From contig NZ_DFQS01000060.1 of the NCBI RefSeq assembly GCF_002377905.1, positions 1 to 40,970 on the forward strand: 40,970 bases of DNA. The letters are read 5' to 3'. The notes under the pieces were generated by a model that did no database searches, was not told the origin of the DNA, and saw nothing but the letters and a program-made list of their open reading frames with translations. Source of the DNA: Psychrobacter sp. UBA3483 (GTDB lineage Bacteria > Pseudomonadota > Gammaproteobacteria > Pseudomonadales > Moraxellaceae). Made by a program: the position numbers and the translations under genes. Shown here piece after piece: positions 34,283-40,970 of this stretch. Every line of letters begins with the position of its first letter. Position 1 is the stretch's first letter.

Positions 34283-35686
34283 ATGGCAGACAACGAAAAA
34301 ACCGACGACTTACTCAATCAGACACCGCCGCACAATATCGATATTGAAAAGGCCTTGCTGGCGTCTTTGATGAGTATCGAAGAGGCATACGATAAGATTG
34401 CAGATATCGTTACCAAAGACGACTTTTATGCAGGGCGTCACCAGTACATTTTTGATGCGATTGCGCATTTGGCAGCGGTCAACGAGCCTTACGATACGGT
34501 CATGGTGCATGATTGGTTGGAAGCACAGAAACTGCTTAAAGGTGCCGGCGGCGACAGCTACTTGGCCGATATTTTAAGCCAAAGTCCTGCCACTTTGTTT
34601 AATCTCACTGCTTATGCACAGCGCGTGCGCGAGCTATCGACCTTACGCCAACTGATTACCACTGGCAATGACATGTTGACCCTTGCCTATAATCCTAAAG
34701 ACCAAACGGTAAGCGACATCTTAGACAATGTTGAGGCAAAAATATTTAGTATTAATGAGCAGCATAATAAACGCGCAGAACAACGCGGCCCCGTTGGTAT
34801 CACTTCAGTATTGACCAATGTCATTGATAAAATTCAAGAGCTAAAGTCTAATCCTGACGGCATGATTGGTTTGCAAACGCCATTCGTCGAGCTAAACAAC
34901 AAAACCCAAGGCTTACAAGCCGGCGATTTAATCATTGTAGCGGCGCGTCCGTCTATGGGTAAAACCACCTTTGCTATGAACTTGGCGGAAGGCGTTTTGT
35001 TTAATGAAGATTTGCCCGTTGTGGTATTTTCGATGGAAATGCCAGCGGAGTCCATAGTCATGCGTTTGCTGTCATCGTGGGGCGCGATTAATCAGACGCA
35101 TCTGCGTTCTGGGCAAATGAATGAAGATGAATGGGCAAAAATGATGAACGCCATACAGCATTTGCAATCTAAGCATTTATATATCGATGACAGTACCGCC
35201 TTGCCGCCCTCAGAGCTGCGTTCGCGCTGTCGCCGTATCGCCAAAAATCATGATGGTAAACTTGGCGCTATCGTCGTCGATTACCTACAGCTAATGAAAG
35301 TACCGAGTCTTGATGGCAACCGCGTGGGAGAGATCTCGGAGATTTCTCGTAGTTTAAAAGCCTTGGCTCGTGAGCTTGAATGTCCGGTTATTGCGCTGTC
35401 GCAGCTTAACCGCAGTCTAGAAAACCGTCCTAATAAGCGTCCTATTATGTCGGATTTGCGTGAATCGGGGGCGATTGAGCAGGATGCCGATTTGATTATG
35501 TTTATTTATCGCGATGAGGTTTATAATGAAAACTCAGACCACAAAGGCGTGGCTGAAATCATCATCGGTAAACAGCGTAACGGCCCTATCGGCACCGTCC
35601 GCTTAGGCTTTGAAGGGCAATTTACCCGCTTTATTAACCTGACACCAGAATACTATCAAAACGTCAGCTTTGAGAATGACGAGTAA
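34283..35686 (+). CDS. dnaB: Replicative DNA helicase DnaB
   Basis: A hexameric 5'-3' helicase of the replisome. The 467 aa comprise the N-terminal collar domain (about 15-120, PPHNIDIEKALLASLM), a linker, and the RecA-like domain from about 190. Walker A is ARPSMGKTTF (221-230) and Walker B lies in GAIVVDYLQLM. Also visible are the helicase motif SEISRSLKALARELECPVIA, LSQLNRS, and the arginine-finger region SDLRESGAIEQDADLI with GKQRNGPIG. No intein is present. It is followed by alr, as in E. coli and many other gammaproteobacteria, but a hairpin separates them. No rplI precedes it. Confidence 0.98.
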   Translation: MADNEKTDDLLNQTPPHNIDIEKALLASLMSIEEAYDKIADIVTKDDFYAGRHQYIFDAIAHLAAVNEPYDTVMVHDWLEAQKLLKGAGGDSYLADILSQSPATLFNLTAYAQRVRELSTLRQLITTGNDMLTLAYNPKDQTVSDILDNVEAKIFSINEQHNKRAEQRGPVGITSVLTNVIDKIQELKSNPDGMIGLQTPFVELNNKTQGLQAGDLIIVAARPSMGKTTFAMNLAEGVLFNEDLPVVVFSMEMPAESIVMRLLSSWGAINQTHLRSGQMNEDEWAKMMNAIQHLQSKHLYIDDSTALPPSELRSRCRRIAKNHDGKLGAIVVDYLQLMKVPSLDGNRVGEISEISRSLKALARELECPVIALSQLNRSLENRPNKRPIMSDLRESGAIEQDADLIMFIYRDEVYNENSDHKGVAEIIIGKQRNGPIGTVRLGFEGQFTRFINLTPEYYQNVSFENDE

Positions 35687-35746
35687 ACGGCTGACTAAAC
35701 GATATATATAACAAGCTTTAACTTTAAAGCGACTATGAATAAAACT

Positions 35747-35790
35747 AGCCAGTGCGTCATCAGCCAAATTGATGATGTACTGGCTTTATT
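35747..35790 (+). terminator. Probable terminator between dnaB and alr
   Basis: AGCCAGTGCGTCATCA (35747-35762) and TGATGATGTACTGGCT (35770-35785) form a 16-bp stem with one wobble pair, followed by TTATTG. The stem is strong but the T tract is poor, so read-through is possible. Confidence 0.7.
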
Positions 35791-35874
35791 GCTTCAACAC
35801 ATTACTAAACACACTATTTGGTTGATAAAACCGTTTTACTAATAAAAATAACTTTGTCAATAAAGAAGGCAATT

Positions 35875-36999
35875 ATGCGCACTATCACAATCAAACCAGC
35901 CGCCATTACTCATAATGTGGCGCAAGTTAAAAAACTGGCACCGACGGCTAAAGTTCTTGCTATGGTCAAGGCCAATGCTTATGGTCATGGCGTCGCTGCT
36001 GTCTTACCAGCATTGCAACAAGGTGAAAATCAAGCAGATGGTATCGGCGTTGCAACTTTAATGGAAGCTTTAGAAGCCCGTCAATTAGGTTGGGATAAAA
36101 CCATTGGTCTCATCGAAGGCGCATTTACCGCCGAGGAATGGCAGCTAGCGATAGAGCACGATATTAGCTGCGTGATTCATCATGAGCCACAACTAAACTG
36201 GGCATTAGAAAATACGCCGCCTATTAGCAGCGCCACTCGAGTGGTTTGGCTAAAATACAATACTGGCATGAACCGCTTAGGCTTTAATGACCAAACGCTG
36301 ATTCCAGCAGCCAAACGTTTGCATAAAGCCGGTTATCAGCTGATTCTGACCACTCACTTTGCCAATGCCGATGACCGCGCTCATCCTCTAAACGCCATTC
36401 AAATCCAATGCTTTAACGACATGCTGCAGACTTTACGAGAAACGGTAAGCAGCGATGTAGAAGGCTCATTGTGCAACTCAGCAGGTATCGTCAATTTCCC
36501 CGAGCATCATCACGATTGGGTACGTCCTGGCATCATGCTCTACGGCAGCACGCCGGTTATTGACAAAAGTGCGCGTGATTTGGACTTACAGCCAGCGATG
36601 GAATTTAGCGCGCAGATTATTGCGCTACAAACGGTGAACGCAGGTGACGGCATTGGTTATGGCAGCCGCTGGACTGCTGCGCAAGATACCAAAACAGCTT
36701 TGGTTAGCATCGGTTATGGCGACGGCTATCCACGCGTGGTGAGTGCTGATGCCTATGTTTGCGTCATTGATGAGACCAACAACCAAAGCTACCCATGCGC
36801 GGTCATCGGACGCGTAGCTATGGATATGATAGTCATTGACGTCAGTGCTGTTCCAAAAAGCGTGGCGTTAAATAGTAAAGTGTTGCTGTGGGGTGATGCG
36901 CCGCATGTCGATGAAGTCGCCGCCCATGCTGAGACTATTAGCTATGAGCTGCTATGCCGCCTAAGCGCACGACCAACTAGAAAAATAACAGAATCATAA
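35875..36999 (+). CDS. alr: Alanine racemase
   Basis: A PLP enzyme interconverting L- and D-alanine for peptidoglycan. The ATG at 35875 is chosen because it follows AAGAAGG and gives the family N-terminus (MRTITIKPAAITHNV); an upstream TTG at 35818 is unsupported. The 374 aa include the Schiff-base lysine K32 in VLAMVKANAYGHG, MNRLGF, LTTHFANADD, LCNSAGIVNFPEHHHDWVRP, the catalytic tyrosine in GIGYGSRW, and VAMDMIVID. It lies downstream of dnaB in the conserved dnaB-alr arrangement and is likely the biosynthetic isozyme. Confidence 0.96.
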   Translation: MRTITIKPAAITHNVAQVKKLAPTAKVLAMVKANAYGHGVAAVLPALQQGENQADGIGVATLMEALEARQLGWDKTIGLIEGAFTAEEWQLAIEHDISCVIHHEPQLNWALENTPPISSATRVVWLKYNTGMNRLGFNDQTLIPAAKRLHKAGYQLILTTHFANADDRAHPLNAIQIQCFNDMLQTLRETVSSDVEGSLCNSAGIVNFPEHHHDWVRPGIMLYGSTPVIDKSARDLDLQPAMEFSAQIIALQTVNAGDGIGYGSRWTAAQDTKTALVSIGYGDGYPRVVSADAYVCVIDETNNQSYPCAVIGRVAMDMIVIDVSAVPKSVALNSKVLLWGDAPHVDEVAAHAETISYELLCRLSARPTRKITES

Positions 37000-37069
37000 T
37001 CGTTAGATAGGAACATCATGACAGTTTGCCAGATAAAAGAGACACCGCCAAATCACGGCAAATTGGACA

Positions 37070-37097
37070 TTTACATTAAGCCCAATTGCGCTATACT
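37070..37097 (+). promoter_or_regulatory. Putative promoter of argF
   Basis: TTTACA (37070-37075) and TATACT (37092-37097) are 16 bp apart, about 105 bp upstream of the argF start. No confident ArgR box was identified. Confidence 0.5.
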
Positions 37098-37206
37098 AAA
37101 AGTTTGTTGTCACCACAGTATACGCACTGACGCGATATGATTACTGACTGACAACGTAACATTTTTATCGATTTTTCATCGATTGTGATCGACTGCTAGG
37201 ATTACT

Positions 37207-38130
37207 ATGAGTTTGCGCCATTTTTTGACCCTATCTGATTTAACCAAACAAGAACTAGAAAACCTCATCAAACGCGCTTGTGAATTGCGCAAAATGCAAC
37301 ATGCCGGCGAGATCTATCAGCCCTTTGTTGGGCGCACGCTTGGCATGATATTTGAGAAATCATCCACCCGTACGCGTATCTCATTTGAGACGGGCATGGG
37401 ACAGTTTGGCGGCAGCGCTATCTTTTTGTCGCCAAACGACACGCAGCTTGGACGCGGTGAGCCGCTAGAAGATTCGGCGCGTGTTATATCAAGCATGGTC
37501 GATATCATTATGATTCGTACCTTTGGGCACGAAAAAGTTGAAACCTTTGCTGAATACTCAAGTGTGCCGATTATTAATGCCCTCACCGATGAGTTCCATC
37601 CGTGCCAGCTGCTTGCTGATATGCAAACGTATTATGAGCATCGCGGCAGTATTGAAAACAAAATCGTCACTTGGGTTGGCGATGGCAACAATATGTGCGC
37701 CTCTTACATGCAAGCGGCCAATCAGTTTGGCTTTGAGCTGCGTGTTGCTGCCCCTTATGGATTTGAGCCTGATCCTGAGCTGATGGAGCGCTTCTCACAT
37801 TGCGTGAGCTTGGTCGAAGATGTCCAAGATGCGGCAAAAGATTCAAACTTAATCGTCACCGATGTTTGGGCAAGCATGGGGCAAGAGTCTGAACAAAACA
37901 CTCGCGCACGCCGTTTTGCGCCCTATCAAGTCACGCCATCACTGCTTGATAAAGCTGACCCCGAAGTGGTATTTATGCATTGCTTACCTGCGCATCGCGG
38001 CGAAGAAATCTCTCACGATATGCTCGATGATCCACGCTCAGTGGTTTGGGACGAAGCGGAAAACCGCTTACATGCGCAAAAAGCCTTAATGGAGTTTTTA
38101 TTAAAAGACAAAATTAAGCTATCTGCCTAA
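37207..38130 (+). CDS. argF: Ornithine carbamoyltransferase
   Basis: Forms citrulline from ornithine and carbamoyl phosphate in arginine synthesis. The 307 aa contain the carbamoyl-phosphate loop SSTRTR (52-57), DTQLGRGEPLEDSARV, IIMIRTFGHE, the FHPCQLLADMQT motif, WVGDGNNM, the ornithine loop TDVWASMGQE, and HCLPAHRGEE near the C-terminus. AGGA precedes the ATG by six bases. The short length and single-gene context without arcA or arcC favour the anabolic enzyme. Confidence 0.97.
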   Translation: MSLRHFLTLSDLTKQELENLIKRACELRKMQHAGEIYQPFVGRTLGMIFEKSSTRTRISFETGMGQFGGSAIFLSPNDTQLGRGEPLEDSARVISSMVDIIMIRTFGHEKVETFAEYSSVPIINALTDEFHPCQLLADMQTYYEHRGSIENKIVTWVGDGNNMCASYMQAANQFGFELRVAAPYGFEPDPELMERFSHCVSLVEDVQDAAKDSNLIVTDVWASMGQESEQNTRARRFAPYQVTPSLLDKADPEVVFMHCLPAHRGEEISHDMLDDPRSVVWDEAENRLHAQKALMEFLLKDKIKLSA

Positions 38131-38195
38131 AAATAGTTTGTTAAAAACATACCGTGATATTTTTCTAAATCAGAAAACATCACATGAACAGATAC

Positions 38196-38236
38196 AAAAA
38201 AGGCGGCACATATTCAATATGTGCTGCCTTTTTATT
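38196..38236. terminator. Bidirectional terminator between argF and rpiA
   Basis: AGGCGGCACATATT and AATATGTGCTGCCT form a 14-bp stem with one wobble. An A run lies on the left and a T run on the right, so both convergent genes can use it. Confidence 0.92.
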
Positions 38237-38277
38237 GTTTATTACTTTGTTTAGCCTTAAACTCTGTCAATAATGCA

Positions 38278-38937
38278 TTAACGCGTCAAAGTGGTTACCC
38301 CATCACTGCCCGCTCTAAGCAATACATCAGCTTGATTGGCAGCAAAGATGCCATTACAGACCACACCAACGATATTGTTTAATTGCTGCTCAAGCGCTAG
38401 TGGCTGACTGACATCTAAGTCATAAGTATCTAAAATCACATTGCCATAATCGGTGACAAAATCTTCACGATATACTGGCTCTCCGCCCAAACGGGCTAAT
38501 TGCCTCGCTACATACGAGCGCGCTTGTGGCAGTACTTCTATCGGTACGGGAAATTCGCGCCCTAACCATTCAACGCTTTTGCTTTCATCAACCATACAGA
38601 CAAATTTATTGGATGCGGCAGCGACGATTTTTTCACGTGTGAGCGCACCGCCACCACCTTTAATCAATTGCAAATGCTCATTCACCTCATCAGCGCCATC
38701 AATATAAACATCAAGCTGACCGGCAAAGTTTAAATCGACGATGTCGATACCCAAGGCGCGTAGTTTATCTTCGGTGACCTGTGAGCTTGCGACCGCCCCA
38801 GCAAGCCTTAACGTCGGCAATAACTCAATCAAACAATTTACCGTACTGCCCGTCCCTACGCCAAGTATCATGTCATCTTCGATATAGCGGAGGGCAGCTT
38901 TGGCTGCGGCTTGCTTTTGTGCTTGCTGATCACTCAT
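38278..38937 (-). CDS. rpiA: Ribose-5-phosphate isomerase A
   Basis: Interconverts ribose 5-phosphate and ribulose 5-phosphate in the pentose phosphate pathway. The start at 38937 gives 219 aa, exactly the E. coli length. AAGGA stands six bases upstream; an adjacent ATG at 38940 is equally in frame, and a GTG at 38967 would add an unsupported tail. Motifs: MILGVGTGSTVNCLIELLP (phosphate loop), SSQVTEDKL, DVYIDGADEV (catalytic Asp), IKGGGGALTREKI (catalytic Glu/Lys region) and CMVDESK. It is divergent from ilvA, an arrangement shared with pseudomonads. Confidence 0.97.
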   Translation of the reverse strand: MSDQQAQKQAAAKAALRYIEDDMILGVGTGSTVNCLIELLPTLRLAGAVASSQVTEDKLRALGIDIVDLNFAGQLDVYIDGADEVNEHLQLIKGGGGALTREKIVAAASNKFVCMVDESKSVEWLGREFPVPIEVLPQARSYVARQLARLGGEPVYREDFVTDYGNVILDTYDLDVSQPLALEQQLNNIVGVVCNGIFAANQADVLLRAGSDGVTTLTR

Positions 38938-38978
38938 CATAAATCCTTGGAAAAATAAACGTCTCACTCTAAAAGAGC

Positions 38979-39012
38979 TAAAATGATAAAAGAGGTAAAA
39001 TGATAAAAGAAT
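38979..39012. repeat. 17-bp tandem direct repeat upstream of rpiA
   Basis: TAAAATGATAAAAGA occurs at 38979-38993 and again at 38996-39010, giving a 17-bp period. It sits 40-75 bp upstream of the rpiA start, in the expected promoter position. Confidence 0.75.
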
Positions 39013-39315
39013 TAAAAGGCGCGCTTATTATAACCGATGGCTTTAAACGATGTTAGCGTAAAACCTATTCTAAATACTCATTGGCCCATCACATTGCGCA
39101 TACTTACTTTAATGTATTCACAAATTGGCATTTAATATTCAAGAAACTCCCCACAAAATTTGCAATTGTGTCTTGCAAGATAGTGAAAATCAGCATAGGC
39201 TAATCTATTTCATTTTTGTGCTTATCTTTACTGGTTTATCGCTGTTTATTATCAAACAACAATTTATAACCATTTGCACTTCTTTTATTCATCTTCTCTT
39301 TGTTTAGGAATCATT
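39011..39315. other. Intergenic region between divergent rpiA and ilvA
   Basis: AT-rich, with no convincing gene. No attenuator hairpin with a T run was recognised ahead of ilvA. An open frame here (39125-39307, TTG start) is Ile/Phe-rich but unsupported. Confidence 0.4.
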
Positions 39316-40869
39316 ATGCTGTCACATTGGGTACGAGCCATCTTGCAAGCCACCGTCTATGACGTCGCCATTCAAACACCACTTGAAGCTGCACCGAAGC
39401 TGACCCAACGTTTTGCTAATGATATCCGATTTAAGCGCGAAGATTTGCAACCGGTTAAATCCTTTAAATTGCGCGGTGCGTATAACCGTATTAGCCAATT
39501 GAGCGATGCGCAAAAAGCGCGCGGCGTCATTTGTGCTTCGGCAGGTAATCATGCGCAAGGCGTTGCCTACTCTGCTCGTAAACTTGACCTGAATAACATC
39601 ATTGTGATGCCAACCACCACACCGGATATCAAAGTCGATGCGGTACGCGCGCTTGGCGGTAATGTCGATTTGCATGGCGACAGCTTTGATGAAGCCAACC
39701 GTTATGCGATTAATCGTGCTGAGACCGAGGGTTTAACTTTTATCCCGCCTTATGATGATGAATTGGTGATTGCAGGACAAGGCACTATTGGTCTGGAATT
39801 GACCCAGCAATGGCGCAACATGGATTATGTCTTCGTTGCCGTGGGCGGTGGTGGTCTGGTGTCTGGCGTGGCAGCATTTTTAGGTGAAGTGGCGCCGCAT
39901 GTCAAAGTCATCGCCGTCGAAGCAGAACAATCAGCATCTCTTAAGGCGGCGCTTGAAGCGAATGAACGGGTTAAACTCAAACAAGTCGGACTGTTTGTCG
40001 ATGGTGTCGCCGTTGCTCAAATTGGCGAGCTGCCTTTTGATATCGTGCGTATGCAAAAGGGCGATGCGTCAGGTCCTTTAGTCGAGACTGACGTGGTCAC
40101 TTGTACCAATGATGAAGTCTGCGCGGCGGTGAAAGATATCTTTGAAGAAAACCGTAGTATCGTTGAACCTGCTGGTGCTTTGTCCGTTGCAGGCATGAAA
40201 AAATATATCGAAGCCAACAATTTGCAAGGCAAAAACTGCGTTGGTATCATCTGCGGTGCCAACATGAACTTCGACCGCCTACGTTATATCGCCGAGCGTA
40301 CGGAGATTGGTGAGAAAAAAGAAGCCATCTTTGGCGTAACGATTCCTGAGCAAACCGGCGCGTTTTTAAACTTCTGCCGTAGCCTACATGGCCGTAATAT
40401 CACCGAGTTTAACTATCGTGCCGATAGCAAAAAATCACCCGACTCTATGGAACCTGCGTCTATTTTTGTCGGTATCGCCTTAAAAGAAGGCGAGAAAGAG
40501 CGTCAAACGATTAGCACCCAATTGGCAGCCGATGGTTATGAAGCGCATGATTTAACCGATGATGACATCGCCAAATCTCATATTCGTCATTTGATTGGCG
40601 GTCATGCCCATGTCGAAAATGAGCAATTATTAAGCGTAGTATTCCCAGAACGTCCGGGCGCTTTATTGACCTTTTTAGAAAAATTGGGCGATGATTTTAA
40701 TATCACCTTATTCCATTATCGCAACCACGGTGCCGCTGAAGGTCGTGTATTGGTTGGCTTACAAGCTTCTGAGGGCAACTCTCGCCAGCTACAAGATGCG
40801 CTTCTTGATATTGGTTATGACTGCACCATGCTCAATGACAATATCGGCTATCAGTTGTTCTTGAAATAA
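39316..40869 (+). CDS. ilvA: Biosynthetic threonine ammonia-lyase
   Basis: A PLP enzyme deaminating threonine to 2-oxobutyrate, the first step of isoleucine synthesis. The ATG at 39316 follows AGGAA by five bases and yields 517 aa, near the E. coli 514; a longer frame from 39274 is unlikely. The PLP lysine K51 is in PVKSFKLRGAYNR, the glycine loop is VAVGGGGLVSGVA, and SAGNHAQGVAYSA is present. Two C-terminal ACT-like regulatory domains are visible (FGVTIPEQTGAFLNFCRSL and LSVVFPERPGALLTFLEKLG). The enzyme should therefore be inhibited by isoleucine and activated by valine, unlike the short catabolic TdcB. Confidence 0.97.
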   Translation: MLSHWVRAILQATVYDVAIQTPLEAAPKLTQRFANDIRFKREDLQPVKSFKLRGAYNRISQLSDAQKARGVICASAGNHAQGVAYSARKLDLNNIIVMPTTTPDIKVDAVRALGGNVDLHGDSFDEANRYAINRAETEGLTFIPPYDDELVIAGQGTIGLELTQQWRNMDYVFVAVGGGGLVSGVAAFLGEVAPHVKVIAVEAEQSASLKAALEANERVKLKQVGLFVDGVAVAQIGELPFDIVRMQKGDASGPLVETDVVTCTNDEVCAAVKDIFEENRSIVEPAGALSVAGMKKYIEANNLQGKNCVGIICGANMNFDRLRYIAERTEIGEKKEAIFGVTIPEQTGAFLNFCRSLHGRNITEFNYRADSKKSPDSMEPASIFVGIALKEGEKERQTISTQLAADGYEAHDLTDDDIAKSHIRHLIGGHAHVENEQLLSVVFPERPGALLTFLEKLGDDFNITLFHYRNHGAAEGRVLVGLQASEGNSRQLQDALLDIGYDCTMLNDNIGYQLFLK

Positions 40870-40909
40870 ATGCTGAAATATTTTTATCAACGATGATGAC
40901 AACGGAATA

Positions 40910-40945
40910 TAAGCGCCTTATCTCGCCAAGATTAGGCGCTTACTT
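40910..40945 (+). terminator. Possible terminator after ilvA
   Basis: TAAGCGCCT (40910-40918) and AGGCGCTTA (40934-40942) pair around a loop of about 15 bases. The following tract (CTTATAT) is only weakly T-rich. Confidence 0.5.
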
Positions 40946-40970
40946 ATATAACCCCACTCTCAACTTGAAA

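Noticed and set aside
39125..39307. Ile/Phe-rich 60-codon frame ending just before ilvA, considered as an attenuator leader peptide or small membrane protein
   Set aside because: It begins only with TTG, has no ribosome site, contains no internal ATG and is not followed by an attenuator hairpin. Its hydrophobic look follows from T-rich DNA.

Overview
The window looks like a chromosomal stretch of a gammaproteobacterium of the Moraxellaceae, most likely Psychrobacter. This rests on moderate G+C, the style of the proteins and the gene neighbourhoods (lemA with a large M48 peptidase, trpGDC, ahcY-metF, tandem FadE5/DmdC-like acyl-CoA dehydrogenases, dnaB-alr, rpiA facing ilvA). The genus is an inference from memory, not a database match. 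Almost everything is core metabolism. I see no prophage, CRISPR array, plasmid gene or complete insertion sequence.

Layout. 1-3.8 kb: a lemA and M48 membrane-peptidase pair on the minus strand; the peptidase carries a very long C-terminal extension of unknown function. 4.0-4.1 kb: the small SRP RNA gene (minus) with a clear promoter. 4.4-6.1 kb: two exported proteins (SIMPL/DUF541 and DUF4124). 6.3-8.4 kb: glnA (minus) behind a canonical sigma-54 promoter and an NtrC-type box, in an intergenic region shared with the divergent trpG. 8.4-12.1 kb: trpG, trpD, trpC and an Smr-domain gene. 12.2-17.2 kb: an AlkA-like DNA glycosylase, an MscS-family channel (minus) and a BtuB-like TonB-dependent receptor. 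17.3-19.8 kb: an S-adenosylhomocysteine (SAH) riboswitch followed by ahcY and metF, a methyl-cycle unit. 20.0-22.7 kb: rsmE and a PAS-GGDEF-EAL protein. 23.0-26.9 kb: two paralogous acyl-CoA dehydrogenases. 27.1-27.3 kb: a 157-bp MITE-like element flanked by TA. 27.4-31.8 kb: a Gcr-type multi-spanning membrane protein, then apaH and rsmA (minus). 31.8-32.8 kb: an AT-rich island with one small TPR-like orphan gene, separating rsmA from pdxA. 34.3-40.9 kb: dnaB, alr, argF, rpiA (minus) and ilvA.

How the parts work together. glnA regulation looks nitrogen-responsive through sigma-54/NtrC. ahcY-metF are co-transcribed behind an SAH-sensing leader, so the detoxification product of methylation controls its own removal and the supply of methyl groups. 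trpGDC make tryptophan from chorismate with a trpE that must lie elsewhere. apaH, rsmA and pdxA are the usual surA-pdxA-rsmA-apaH neighbourhood, broken here by the island.

The most interesting items are the regulatory elements (SAH riboswitch, sigma-54/NtrC control of glnA, a 14-bp tandem repeat ladder and an inverted repeat in front of trpG), the giant M48 peptidase, the MITE and the orphan AT-rich gene. I found no convincing wholly new multi-gene system.
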